Shown here: positions 49,100 to 58,401 of the stretch, in pieces | How the letters are laid out: each line of letters starts with the position of its first letter | How positions within the stretch are numbered: the stretch's first letter is position 1 | NCBI GenBank assembly: GCA_963778895.1 | Contig: CAVZVZ010000005.1 | Coordinates: 558,001-622,000 of the forward strand | Length of the DNA: 64,000 nucleotides | Origin: CAVZVZ01 sp963778895 | GTDB lineage: Bacteria > Actinomycetota > Acidimicrobiia > Acidimicrobiales > Acidimicrobilacustridaceae | Direction: 5' to 3' | Notes under the pieces: generated by a model | Seen by the model: only the letters and a program-made list of their open reading frames with translations | Databases searched by the model: none | What the model was told of the DNA's origin: nothing | Made by a program: the position numbers and the translations under genes

Positions 49100-50239
49100 T
49101 CAGGTGGACAGGTCGGCGAGCGTGAGGTCGCGATGGGCCGCCAATCGCTCGGCCTGCTCGGCCAGTTCTGTGCGCCTGGCGCGCGGGAGGTCGTGCCACA
49201 GATCGGCGTTCACGGTGAACTTCTTGCCCGACGTCTTCGGACGCCAGGTGCCCATGACCTCGCCGTCGAGGACGATCGCACCGGGGCGGCCGAGCGTCCG
49301 CCACAGATCCCGTCGCTGGGCAACGCGGTCGACAAGTAGCTCGCGGTCGCGCAGTTGGAGGTACGGGTCGAAGGGGCCGAGCAACCGCAGCGTCGGGCTC
49401 GGCCCATCGGCGCAGAGTTGGTCGACGTCGGCTTCCAGGACGAAACGGGGCTCGGTCTTGCCGGTGGTCGGGTCATCCTTCACGGTCAGCTCCACGGCAT
49501 CGCAGGGCCAATAGGCCTTGACGACCTTCATGGGTGCGTCGATGAACTCGGCGACGTCCCGCACTCGCGCACCCGGATAGAAACGCAAGTGGTTGCGAAT
49601 CACCTCGAAGCGCGGATCGGCTTCGGTCGCGAGCTTCCGGAGCAGTGGTGGCTTGACCTTGGTGAGGCGGCGAAGCACCGGTGGCGACGTGTCCCATTCG
49701 AGCACCAGGCCGGCCTGCAACGCGGGAAGTCGGAACAGCTGCTCATAGGGATGGACGGCCTGGCAGGGATTACACCAGCGAAGGAAGGTGCCGTCGAGGC
49801 CCTCCGCGAGCCGGCGCGATACCTCGCCCTTGACCGTCGGCTTGGTGACGATGCGACGTTGTTGCTCGGCCATCGTGCGCATGGCGTCGAGGATGGGGAG
49901 GCCGGCGGCCCGGAACGGCTTCGACGCGGTGAACACGCGCTTGGAGGCATCGTCCTCCGTGTAGGGCGCGGTGGCGACGGCGACGTCCTCGATGTCGTCG
50001 CGGCGGTAGGCGTGCGGTGCGCCCCGCAGCGTCCACGCCAGCACCACCGCATCACGGTCGGGAGGCGCGCCGCGGATGGCGAGAGCCCATGCCGCTCCAT
50101 CGAGGCCGGTGTCCTGGACGCCGTAGGCGAGGACGTCCGGCCATCGTGAACGCGCGTTGCCGGGCGGCCGGTCGAGTTGATGCCGTCGGACGCGGAAGCG
50201 GAGGAGGTCACGCCGGCTGATGGACGGCTTGGACGACAT
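49100..50239 (-). CDS. AlkZ/YcaQ-like winged-helix DNA glycosylase family protein
   Basis: 379 residues, intact. HTH_42 (AlkZ) family: N-terminal SRRDLLRFRVRRHQLD, a middle winged helix with GEVSRRLAEGLDGTFLRWC, and the C-terminal LLGPFDPYLQLRDRELLV. The latter is the conserved region before GAIVLDGEVMGTWRP, where characterised AlkZ proteins have a QxQ/QxD-type site. AlkZ unhooks DNA crosslinks, but the catalytic Gln motif is not certain here (HQLDRP near residue 19 is the candidate). Start ATG 50239. Probable DNA repair role. Confidence 0.8.
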   Translation of the reverse strand: MSSKPSISRRDLLRFRVRRHQLDRPPGNARSRWPDVLAYGVQDTGLDGAAWALAIRGAPPDRDAVVLAWTLRGAPHAYRRDDIEDVAVATAPYTEDDASKRVFTASKPFRAAGLPILDAMRTMAEQQRRIVTKPTVKGEVSRRLAEGLDGTFLRWCNPCQAVHPYEQLFRLPALQAGLVLEWDTSPPVLRRLTKVKPPLLRKLATEADPRFEVIRNHLRFYPGARVRDVAEFIDAPMKVVKAYWPCDAVELTVKDDPTTGKTEPRFVLEADVDQLCADGPSPTLRLLGPFDPYLQLRDRELLVDRVAQRRDLWRTLGRPGAIVLDGEVMGTWRPKTSGKKFTVNADLWHDLPRARRTELAEQAERLAAHRDLTLADLST

Positions 50240-50307
50240 CGGGGCGAGCGTACCGACGCCGCGGTGATCGGGTGCGAGACGGCGCAGAAGCGGGTAGGAA
50301 CATCGGG

Positions 50308-50478
50308 ATGAATCACGAGGTCGAGCCTCCGGAGCTTCTCGCGCTGGCGAGCACGGCCGACCGTCTCGACGCTTTGGCCGAGACGGCGGACCTCATGGGT
50401 GACGACGCGGGGGCCATTCGGTTCCGCGAGCGCGCATGGAACTGCCGTCTGCGGGCGATGCAGCTGCTCGACGACTGA
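50308..50478 (+). CDS. Small helical protein upstream of STAND copy 2
   Basis: 56 residues, mostly helical and acidic (LLALASTADRLDALAETADL), ending RLRAMQLLDD. It starts at ATG 50308 after GGGTAGGAA and ends 23 bases before the STAND GTG. No homologue is recognised. Its position suggests cotranscription with the STAND ATPase. Confidence 0.55.
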   Translation: MNHEVEPPELLALASTADRLDALAETADLMGDDAGAIRFRERAWNCRLRAMQLLDD

Positions 50479-50501
50479 CCTCCCTGGGCCAGAATGGGCC
50501 G

Positions 50502-53075
50502 GTGACGACGGCGCGGGAGCACGACACCGGTATCCGAACACCGGATCAGCGACTGCGTGTGTTCGTGAGCTCGACGCTCGGAGAGATGGCCGATGAGCGC
50601 GTCGCGGTGTCGCGAGCCATCGAGGCCCTGCGGCTGACGCCGGTGTTGTTCGAGCTGGGCGCCCGTCCGCATCCGCCGCGTGAGTTGTACCGGGCGTATC
50701 TCGCGCAGTCCGACGTGTTCATCGGCCTGTACTGGCAGCGCTACGGATGGATCGGGCCCGACATGGACATGTCTGGTCTCGAGGACGAGTTCCGACTGTC
50801 GGCATCGATGCCACGCCTGCTCTACGTGAAGGCACCGGCGCCCGATCGCGAGCCGGGTTTGACGGCCATGATCGAACGGATCCAGTCGACTGGTAGCGAG
50901 TCGTATCGCACGTTCCGCCATGCCGACGAGCTCGATCGGCTCGTACGTGACGACTTGGCGTTGCTGTTGAGCGAGCGGTTCACCTCGGCGGTGCACACCG
51001 ACGAACAGCCGGTGCCGGCGCGTCCGCCGTCGTTGCCCATGCCGTCGACGTCTCTTATCGGTCGCGAGGACGACATCGCCGCGGTCACGAAGCTGTTGTC
51101 GTCACCCGAGGTGCGGTTGCTGACGATCACCGGGCCCGGCGGCATAGGCAAGACGCGCCTGGCCATCGCTGTGGGCGAAGCGCTGGAGGCGCATTTCGTC
51201 GGTGGCGCGACATTCGTGTCGTTGTCGTCGATAACCGAGGCCGACCTGGTGCTGCCGCGGGTGATGAACGCGTTGGGCACGTCGGTGGAAGGCACGCGTC
51301 CGCCGCTCGACGTGATCGCGGACTACGTCGGCGACACGCCAACACTGTTGGTGCTCGACAACCTGGAGCAGGTGACCGAAGTGGCGCCCGAGTTGGACCA
51401 GTTGCTGGCTCGGTGCCCAGGCCTGCGGATCCTGAGCACGAGTCGCGCCGCGCTGCGGTTGCGGGCCGAGCACGAGTATCCCGTCGGCGCGCTCGATGTG
51501 CCACCGCCCGCCGCGTCGTCGTCGGCCGAGGCGGTCACGTCGTGTTCGTGCGTACAGCTCTTCGTCGATCGGGCGCGTGCGGTTCGCCCCGACTTCACGC
51601 TCGACGATCCGAGCGCACGCGCCGTGGCCGAGATCTGCCGGCGCCTCGACGGCCTTCCGCTGGCAATCGAGCTGGCGGCGGCGCGCACGCGTTTGCTGTC
51701 GCCGATCGACTTGCTGGCCCGCCTCGAGACGTCGCTCGACGTGCTCGGGACAGGTCCGGTCGACCTGCCCGAGCGCCAGCGGACGGTGCGCGCCACCGTT
51801 GAGTGGAGCATCGGCTTGCTGGGCGACGAGGAGCGCGATCTGTTGGGCACGCTGACCGTGTTCGTCGACGGCTGGATGCTCGAGGCCGCGACCGCGGTGG
51901 CAACGCAGCCCGAAGACCAGATCCTCGACCTGCTCGACGCGCTGACCGGTCACAGCCTGTTGCACGTGCTGGTGACCGACGAAGGAGCACGGTTTCGCAT
52001 GCTCGGGTCGGTTCGCGAGATCGCGGCCGAGCTGCTGTCGGCGCGTGAAGATCACGCCGACGTGGAGCGGCGACACGCGACCTACTACCGCGACCTCGTG
52101 GTGAGCATGAACTGGCCCGAGGATCGCCAAAGCGAGTGGGCCGAGCGGCTGCTTCTCGATGAGCAGAACATCCGGGCCGCGATCCACTGGTTCCTCGCCC
52201 ACGACGTCACGCCGCTGCCTCATCTGTTCCGCTCGCTGTGGCTGTACTGGCAGATGCAGGACCGCATGCCCGACGGTCGGAAGTGGATCAACGAGCTGTT
52301 GGAGAAGGTCGACTCGTTCGATCCGCAGAGCAGGGTGGAGCTGCTCTTGACCTCCGCCATGACGGCAGTGGAGGTGGGCGACGACGAGACCGCGCTGGCC
52401 GCCGCCGATGCGATCGAGCGGCTGGAGGAGCCGATCGACGATCCGTTCCTGGCCAACTCGGCACAGCTGGCGCTGGCCTGGGTCCGCCCGATCGAGGACG
52501 ACGACGAGCGCGCGTTGCGCTCGGCCGTTGCAGCCTACGACGGCTACCTCGCGCAGGATGAAGCGGTCGGGGCGTCCGGCGCCGCCATGTCGGCGGGGAT
52601 GCTGTCGATGAACCTCGGCCGGTACGACGAAGCGCGCGACTGGTTCGCCGAGGTCGAACGGCTCGGCGGCCAGTCGGGCAACAACTGGCTGGAGCAGGGC
52701 ACGCGCACACAGCTGGCGCGGTTGGAGATCGCAAGCGGCAACCTCGACGAGGCGCGACGGCTCGTCGAGTCCTCGCTCGCCGTGGACGACGTGACGGAGT
52801 TGAGCACATACACCTTGGCGTTCGCGCTCGTGTCGTTCGCGCAGCTGGCTATGGCCGAGGGTCGGCCGGAGCGGGCGGCGTTGGCCTTGGGCGTCGCCGA
52901 CGGGCTACGGACGCGTGCAGGCCTGCGCACCTGGCCGTCGGCCCGCCGGCACGAGGCGGCGTTGCTCGCGCAGGTCCGAGCCGCGCTCGAACCGTCGGGG
53001 TTCGAGACTGCGTTCGCGGAGGGCGCGGAACTCGACCCGGCCGGCGCAGTCGCCCTGATCCGCGAGGTGGGCTGA
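50502..53075 (+). CDS. DUF4062-STAND (NB-ARC/AfsR-like) ATPase, copy 2
   Basis: 857 residues, intact. DUF4062 domain at about residues 17-105 (RLRVFVSSTLGEMADERVA, LAQSDVFIGLYWQRYGW, GLEDEFRLSASMPRLLYVK). STAND ATPase with Walker A GPGGIGKTRLAIA near residue 210 and Walker B TLLVLDNLEQVTE near 285. The winged-helix-like segment and GLPLAIELAAARTRLL follow, then TPR-like helices to the C-terminus (FETAFAEGAELDPAGAV). No DNA-binding or enzymatic effector domain is recognised other than DUF4062, which occurs in animal NWD1/TEP1/nephrocystin-3. A ligand-triggered switch, in signalling or phage defence, is the likely role. Start GTG 50502. Confidence 0.85.
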   Translation: MTTAREHDTGIRTPDQRLRVFVSSTLGEMADERVAVSRAIEALRLTPVLFELGARPHPPRELYRAYLAQSDVFIGLYWQRYGWIGPDMDMSGLEDEFRLSASMPRLLYVKAPAPDREPGLTAMIERIQSTGSESYRTFRHADELDRLVRDDLALLLSERFTSAVHTDEQPVPARPPSLPMPSTSLIGREDDIAAVTKLLSSPEVRLLTITGPGGIGKTRLAIAVGEALEAHFVGGATFVSLSSITEADLVLPRVMNALGTSVEGTRPPLDVIADYVGDTPTLLVLDNLEQVTEVAPELDQLLARCPGLRILSTSRAALRLRAEHEYPVGALDVPPPAASSSAEAVTSCSCVQLFVDRARAVRPDFTLDDPSARAVAEICRRLDGLPLAIELAAARTRLLSPIDLLARLETSLDVLGTGPVDLPERQRTVRATVEWSIGLLGDEERDLLGTLTVFVDGWMLEAATAVATQPEDQILDLLDALTGHSLLHVLVTDEGARFRMLGSVREIAAELLSAREDHADVERRHATYYRDLVVSMNWPEDRQSEWAERLLLDEQNIRAAIHWFLAHDVTPLPHLFRSLWLYWQMQDRMPDGRKWINELLEKVDSFDPQSRVELLLTSAMTAVEVGDDETALAAADAIERLEEPIDDPFLANSAQLALAWVRPIEDDDERALRSAVAAYDGYLAQDEAVGASGAAMSAGMLSMNLGRYDEARDWFAEVERLGGQSGNNWLEQGTRTQLARLEIASGNLDEARRLVESSLAVDDVTELSTYTLAFALVSFAQLAMAEGRPERAALALGVADGLRTRAGLRTWPSARRHEAALLAQVRAALEPSGFETAFAEGAELDPAGAVALIREVG

Positions 53076-53085
53076 CGGGCGGTCG

Positions 53086-53370
53086 TCAACTGACCGCGAA
53101 CTCCAACAACGGACGGAGGTCGCCACCGTCAGCAGCTCGGAGAGCAGCGATGTACCGGGCCCGAGCGCCTCTCCGCGCTGCGAGGTCGCCCGTCGCACCC
53201 CAACGGAGTCGAGGCTCGCCGTTCAGGTGGAGGTAGAGGTCAGCGACGAATCGAGCGTGGCGTCCATTGCCGTTGCGGTACGGATGGATCGAGACGAGTC
53301 GATGGTGGAAGCGCACTGCGCGCTCGATTGAGTCAAACGTGTCGTGCGCATCTCTAGGACTAGCTATACC
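53086..53370 (-). pseudogene. Fic-domain (mobile mystery protein B-like) remnant, N-terminus missing
   Basis: About 95 codons from an open frame that begins after a TAA at 53371. It keeps SIERAVRFHHRLVSIHPYRNGNGRHARFVADLYLHL (in part), that is the Fic motif HPYRNGNGRHAR, and the end of a mobile mystery protein B. The N-terminal half and start are missing; the only start inside it is a GTG at 53316. The break lies in a local AT-rich stretch (53350-53415), unlike the flanking DNA. Fic proteins AMPylate targets; here the catalytic His is kept, but the domain is too short to fold fully. Confidence 0.72.
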
Positions 53371-53428
53371 TTATCGAGAATCTCAAGTCTGAATAGGCAT
53401 TCCTAATCAAGTTCCCGAACCACGCAGT

Positions 53429-56400
53429 TCAGGCCACCGCGGCGGCGAACGATTGGTAGAGGTCGCCGGGCAATGGTGTGTGCAGCTCCCAGGTGATGGC
53501 CATGGGCTTCTCACCGACGTGGCCTCGATACGTGGCGGGGCCGAGGAACCAGAAGGCGCGGTCGTCGGCGCGCAGGCGGGTGAACAGCAGGATCGAGCGG
53601 CCGTCGCGTTCGTGGTCGCGATACCGCAGGCCGGTGTCGCTGTCCTCGCGGGTCATCGATTGGCTCTCCCAATGGATGAGCGAAGGGCTGATGGCGTAGT
53701 CGCGATACCGGGTCGTCGGTGAGAAGGCGCCGCTGCTCTTGTCGAGCGTGAAGGCGAACAATTCGGCGTTGGCGTCCTTGGCCTCGTAGACACCGCTCTG
53801 CCAGGCGGCAACCTTGGCGTTGGTGCCGATGCCCATCGCCGCGAGGATCTCGATGCGTGAGTAGCGGGCGTGCACTTGCAGCGGCACGTCGGGATGTCGT
53901 TCGAGCGGACCGTGCAGATGATCGATCCGCTCGTCGAGCTCGACGAGTAGTTGCGCGAGCTCGGCGCGTACCTGCGGGTGCGACCAGACGAGGTCGACGG
54001 CGTCTTGCACGGTTTCGGTCTTCTTGAGCACCTGATCGCCAATGCTGGCCACCAGCATGCGTACGAGCCTGCGCTCGCGCTCGGATATTTCGGAAACGTC
54101 AACCGGGGTTGACGCCTCAAGGAGCCGTCGGTACGTGGCGATGCGTTCGTCGTCGTCGATATGGAGCAGACGACCGAGCGCCTTGCGCAACGGCTTCTCG
54201 TGCTCCCCCGCCGGCCCGATCGGCACACGTGCTGCCTCGCACAGGTCGGACCAACCGCGGGAGCCGTCGTACACATCGGGCAGGTCGAGCCCGGACTCCT
54301 CGAGGTATTTCGAGAGCGTGACGTCGGGATACGCGGTTTGGACGACCCGCAGTTCCTCGACGCGTTGCGGCCACCGGGTCGGGATCGCATCACGCAGGCT
54401 GCGCAGCACGATCCCGGAGGCCTTCTCGTCGAGCTGCATGTAACAGCCGGCGGGCAGGAACGGGAAGCCTTGCTGCACGGCGCGTTCGATGTCGCGGCGC
54501 GTGCCGCCGATGAGGGCGCGGTAGCGGCCATCGAAGCGGAACTCCTTGCGGTGCGTACCGACGAAGTCGAGAACGGTGCAGAATGTCTTGTCCTTCGATC
54601 GACGTAGACCGCGCCCGAGTTGTTGTAGGAACAGCGTGGGGCTCTCGGTGGGCCGAAGCATCAGCACCGTGTCGACCGCGGGCACGTCGACGCCTTCGTT
54701 GAAGAGGTCAACCGAGAAGACCACGCGGATCCTGCCGACGGCTAGGTCTTGCAGCGCCGCCTGCCGATCGGCGTGCGGACTGTCGCCCCACACCGCTACG
54801 GCGGGCACGCCCTGCTTGTTGAAGTGCTCGGCCATGAAGCGGGCGTGATCGATGCTGACGCAGAAGCCCAAGAGCGCGCATGGTGGTGGGGTCGTCGGCA
54901 AGGCGGAGCACCTCTTGGAGGACCGTGCGCGCCCAGGCGTCGGTGCTGGTGTACAGGTTGCTGAGGGCGTCGATGTCGTAGCCCTGGCCCCGGCGCCACG
55001 GGATGTCGGTGAGGTCGAGCCCGTCGTGGATGCCGAAGTACATGAACGGCGCGAGGCGCTGTTGGTCGATGGCGTCCCACAGGCGGAGCTCGGCGGCGAT
55101 CCGGTCGTCGAACCAGTGCAGGATCGAGAGGTCGTCACTACGTTCGGGAGTGGCGGTGAGGCCGAGCAGCTCGACGGGCTGCACGTGGTCGAGAAGCTTG
55201 CGGTACGAGGGCGCCGCCGCGTGGTGGAACTCGTCGACGATCACGACGTCGAAGTGATCGGGCGCGAGGTCGTCGAGATCGGCGGCGTTGAGACTCTGGA
55301 TCGAAGCGAAGACGTGTTCGAAGTGTTGTGGTCGTGCGCCGCCGATCCACTTCTCACCGAACGACGCGTCGCGCATCGCGTAACGGAAGGTGGCGATGCT
55401 CTGATCGAGGATCTCATTGCGGTGCGCGACAAACAGCAGGCGAGAGCGCGGCAGTTCGTCGCGAAGGTGCGCGTAGTCGACGGCGGCCATGACGGTCTTG
55501 CCGGTACCAGTGGCGGCGACGAGCAAGTTGCGATGGTGACCGCGTGCGCGTGACAGCGAGATCTGCTCGAGCAGACGTTCTTGGAACGGTTCGAGGCGAA
55601 GCTCGATAGGACTGAGGATGACGAGGGGTCCGGTGTCGGCTGCGGCCGGCTCGTGCGGTCTCTTCGTCGAATCGGTCGGGGTCGTAGGGAACGAAGTCGG
55701 CGCTCTGCCAGTAGCTCTCGAACACGGCCTCGAACTTGGCGAGGATGTCGGGGTTGCGAGCCGCCGAGGCGCGGATGTTCCACTCGAGGCCGGTGACCTG
55801 GGCGGAGTGGGTGAGGTTCGACGAGCCGACGTAGGCAGTCGAGAAGCCGGAGCGGCGTTGGAAGACCCAGGCCTTGGCGTGGAGGCGGGTGGTACTGAGG
55901 TCGTAGGAGATGCGTACGTCGGCGCCGAGGCGGGCGAGCTGGTCGAGGGCGGCCCGCTCGGTGGAGCCGGTGTAGGTGGTGGTGAGAACGCGTAACGGGC
56001 GGCCGCGTTCGCAATGACGACGGAGCGAAGCGAGCAGTGGGTTGATGCCGCTGCGACGGATGAAGGCCATGACGACATCGATGGCATCAGCCGAATCGAT
56101 CTCGGCGTCGAGCTGGTTCAACAGGCCGGGTTCGCCGGGTGCGTTGGTGAGGAGTGTCGTGTCGAGCAGTGGGATGAGCGGCTCGGCGATCGGCTGTGGT
56201 GTGCCGTCGGGCCGTCGTTCGAGAATTGCGTGCAGGACTTGGCCCGGATCGACAGGAGTAGCTGAGGTATCGGTCTTGACCAGTTCGGCCAGTCGTGCGA
56301 TGAGTTCGCGTGCGACCTCGATGCCAACTTGGACCCGGTCATCGTCACCGATGGAAGTGAGCGACTGCTCGACCTGCCGGCTCAGGTGCAGCGCAATGCG

Positions 56401-56523
56401 ATCTGCTGCCTCGGCGGACCGCAGAGCCCGGACATCTCGCGAGCGACTCTCGAAGGCCTCGAGATGCTCACGAAGCACTGCGGTGAGGAGCACCTCGTAG
56501 ATCCCGGGCTCCAGCTCCGCCAC
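53429..56523 (-). CDS. PLD-like/SF2 helicase/DUF3427 fusion protein (two frameshifts)
   Basis: About 1030 residues. N-terminal PLD-like nuclease domain with TRLHAKAWVFQR and SSNLTHSAQVTGLEW near residue 215-245 (HxK). Then a DEAD/DEAH helicase with Walker A LVAATGTGKTVMAAV near residue 338, VIVDEFHHAAAPSYR near 433, ATPERSDD, and motif VI QQLGRGLRRSKDK. The C-terminal DUF3427 domain runs from about residue 700 to the end (IHWESQSMTREDSDTG). Frames change near 55650 and 54868. The PLD-helicase-DUF3427 architecture is often found in accessory and defence islands. It is divergent from the membrane protein at 56659. Confidence 0.85.
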
Positions 56524-56658
56524 GCACCGACCCTACGACGCAGGCGGTCGCGGCTCTCGGATCCGGAGGCAGCTGGCACTGTCACACCGCACGCTTACCA
56601 TCACGGCCTTCCCCTCGACCTGTGACAGCCAGGCACCAAGGGAGGTGCGGGAGGATGG

Positions 56659-57105
56659 ATGAAGGACCCTGCTGAGATCGCATATGACGAAATGCGCAGA
56701 GCGCTCGACGGGCAGGCCGAGCGACTCGAGAGTGTTCGACGTCGCGCGGCTCTTGTCATCACAACGGGAGCCGCCGCGCTCGCGTTCTTTGCCTCCCAGG
56801 ATTCGAACGGCCACGGCATCCCGTTCGTTCTCGGCACAGCTGCGTTTCTTGTGCTGGTCGTACTGGCCATGTGGATACAGCAGTCGACCGACTGGAACGA
56901 CACATTCAACGGGTACGAGCTAATCGACGCCTACGTGGACCGAGGAGTCGATGGCGACGTCATGCTTCGTGATCTCACGATCTTCGGACAGGATGATTAC
57001 GGCTCGAACTCGGACCGACTGGAGCGCTCCTACTTCGTGGTCCGGTGGACGATCGGCCTTATGGCAGTGGAGATAGGCTTCCTGACGCTTGACTTGTGGA
57101 TCTGA
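56659..57105 (+). CDS. Small three-helix membrane protein of unknown function
   Basis: 148 residues. A charged N-terminal helix (DEMRRALDGQAERLESVRRRA) leads into a hydrophobic hairpin (about residues 31-46 and 53-73), a soluble stretch with ELIDAYVDRGVDGDVMLRDL, and a C-terminal helix (VVRWTIGLMAVEIGFLTLDL). The topology is reminiscent of SLATT-like effectors of bacterial conflict systems, but no homology can be shown here. SD GGGAGG precedes ATG 56659. It is followed after nine bases by the proline-rich micropeptide gene, with which it forms a two-gene unit. Confidence 0.72.
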   Translation: MKDPAEIAYDEMRRALDGQAERLESVRRRAALVITTGAAALAFFASQDSNGHGIPFVLGTAAFLVLVVLAMWIQQSTDWNDTFNGYELIDAYVDRGVDGDVMLRDLTIFGQDDYGSNSDRLERSYFVVRWTIGLMAVEIGFLTLDLWI

Positions 57106-57114
57106 GGAGCTCCG

Positions 57115-57219
57115 ATGACTCGACCGAAACCGCAACCGCCGCACCGGCCGGAGCCGTCGCAGCCCAAAAATCCCTCGCAGCCCTCGGAGCGAGCGGTTCC
57201 GCACCCGGCCTCGAAGTAG
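57115..57219 (+). CDS. 34-residue proline-rich micropeptide
   Basis: MTRPKPQPPHRPEPSQPK then a similar tail to PHPASK; 11 of 34 residues are Pro, with many Lys, Arg and Gln and no hydrophobic core. A good SD GAGGAGC (57104-57110) lies four bases before the ATG at 57115. It starts nine bases after the membrane protein stop, so it is likely a real second gene of that transcript. Its role is unknown; the composition suggests a disordered partner or lid peptide. Confidence 0.6.
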   Translation: MTRPKPQPPHRPEPSQPKNPSQPSERAVPHPASK

Positions 57220-57230
57220 TCCAGAGCGAG

Positions 57231-58401
57231 CTAGGGCTTCTCGGCGCCCACGATCCACATGGCGTAGAACTGCGAGCCGCCGCCGTAGGCGTGGCCCAAC
57301 GCAGTGCGAGCGCCGTCGATCTGGTGCTCGCCGGCCTGACCGCGTACCTGCATGGCTGCTTCCGCGAAGCGCAGCATGCCCGACGCACCGATGGGGTTCG
57401 ACGACAGCACACCACCGCTGCAGTTGACCGGAAGATCGCCGTCCATCTGCGTGACGCCTTCCTCGACGAGCTTCCAGCCATCGCCCTCAGGACAGAAGTG
57501 CAGGTTCTCGAGCCACATCGGCTCGAACCAGCTGAACGGCACGTACATCTCGACGACGTCGATGTCCTTACGCGGGATCGGTGATGCCGGCCTGCTTGTA
57601 CACGTCGGCCGAGCAGTCCTGGCCGCCCTGAGGGTTCACCTGGTCGCGCCCGGCGAACATCACCGGCTCGCTGCGGAACGCCGTGCCCTTCACCCACGCC
57701 GGCGCTCGTCCCTCGGTGGCCGCGGCGTCTCCACCCTTCTCGTTGGTGAGCACCATGGCGCACGCGCCGTCAGACGACGGACACGTCTCGCTGTAGCGGA
57801 TCGGGTCCCACAACATCATCGAGTCCTTCACCGAGTCGAACGTGATGTCCGTCTCGTGCAGGTGCGCGTACGGGTTCTTGCATGCGTTCAGCCGATCCTT
57901 CAGCGTCACCAGGATCCCGATGTGGTCGGGCGCCTTGGACCGCGCCATGTACGCACGGATGTGCGGGGCGAAGTAACCGCCCGCGCCGGCGTGCATCGGG
58001 GGCTGGAACGGCAGAGGCAGCGACAGGGCCCACATGGCCTCGCTCTCGCTCTGCTTCTCGTACGCGACGGTGAGCACGCGCTCGTGGATGCCGGCCGCGA
58101 TCAGGTCCTGCGCCACGATCGCCGTCGACCCACCGACCGAACCGGCGGTGTGCACCCGGAACATCGGCTTGCCGGTCGCGCCCAACGCATCGGCCAGGGT
58201 CAGCTCGGGCATCATCACGCCCTCGAAGAAGTCCGGTGCCTTGCCGATGACGACGGCGTCGATGTCGCTCCACGTCATCTGGGCGTCGTCGAGCGCCCGC
58301 TTGGCCGCGGTGCGCACCATGCCCGCGAGCGAGACGTCGCCCGCCGTGGTCTGGTGCTTGGTCTGGCCGATGCCGACGATGGCTACCCGTTCGCTTCCCA
58401 T
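57231..58401 (-). CDS. Thiolase-like lipid-transfer protein (Ltp3-like, one frameshift)
   Basis: About 390 residues, thiolase fold (SCPx/Ltp family). The N-terminus VAIVGIGQTKHQTTAGDVSL, the segment VHTAGSVGGSTAIVAQDLI, DGACAMVLTNEKGG, and the C-terminal SNPIGASGMLRFAEAAMQVRG are as in Mycobacterium Ltp3 (Rv3523), and the length also fits. The usual nucleophilic Cys is replaced (TAGSVGG), as in Ltp2-type retro-aldolases, so aldol rather than thiolytic cleavage is possible. The frame changes near 57575. It is coupled (TGATG) to the Ltp4-like gene. Probably cleaves acyl-CoA intermediates in sterol side-chain degradation. Confidence 0.82.
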
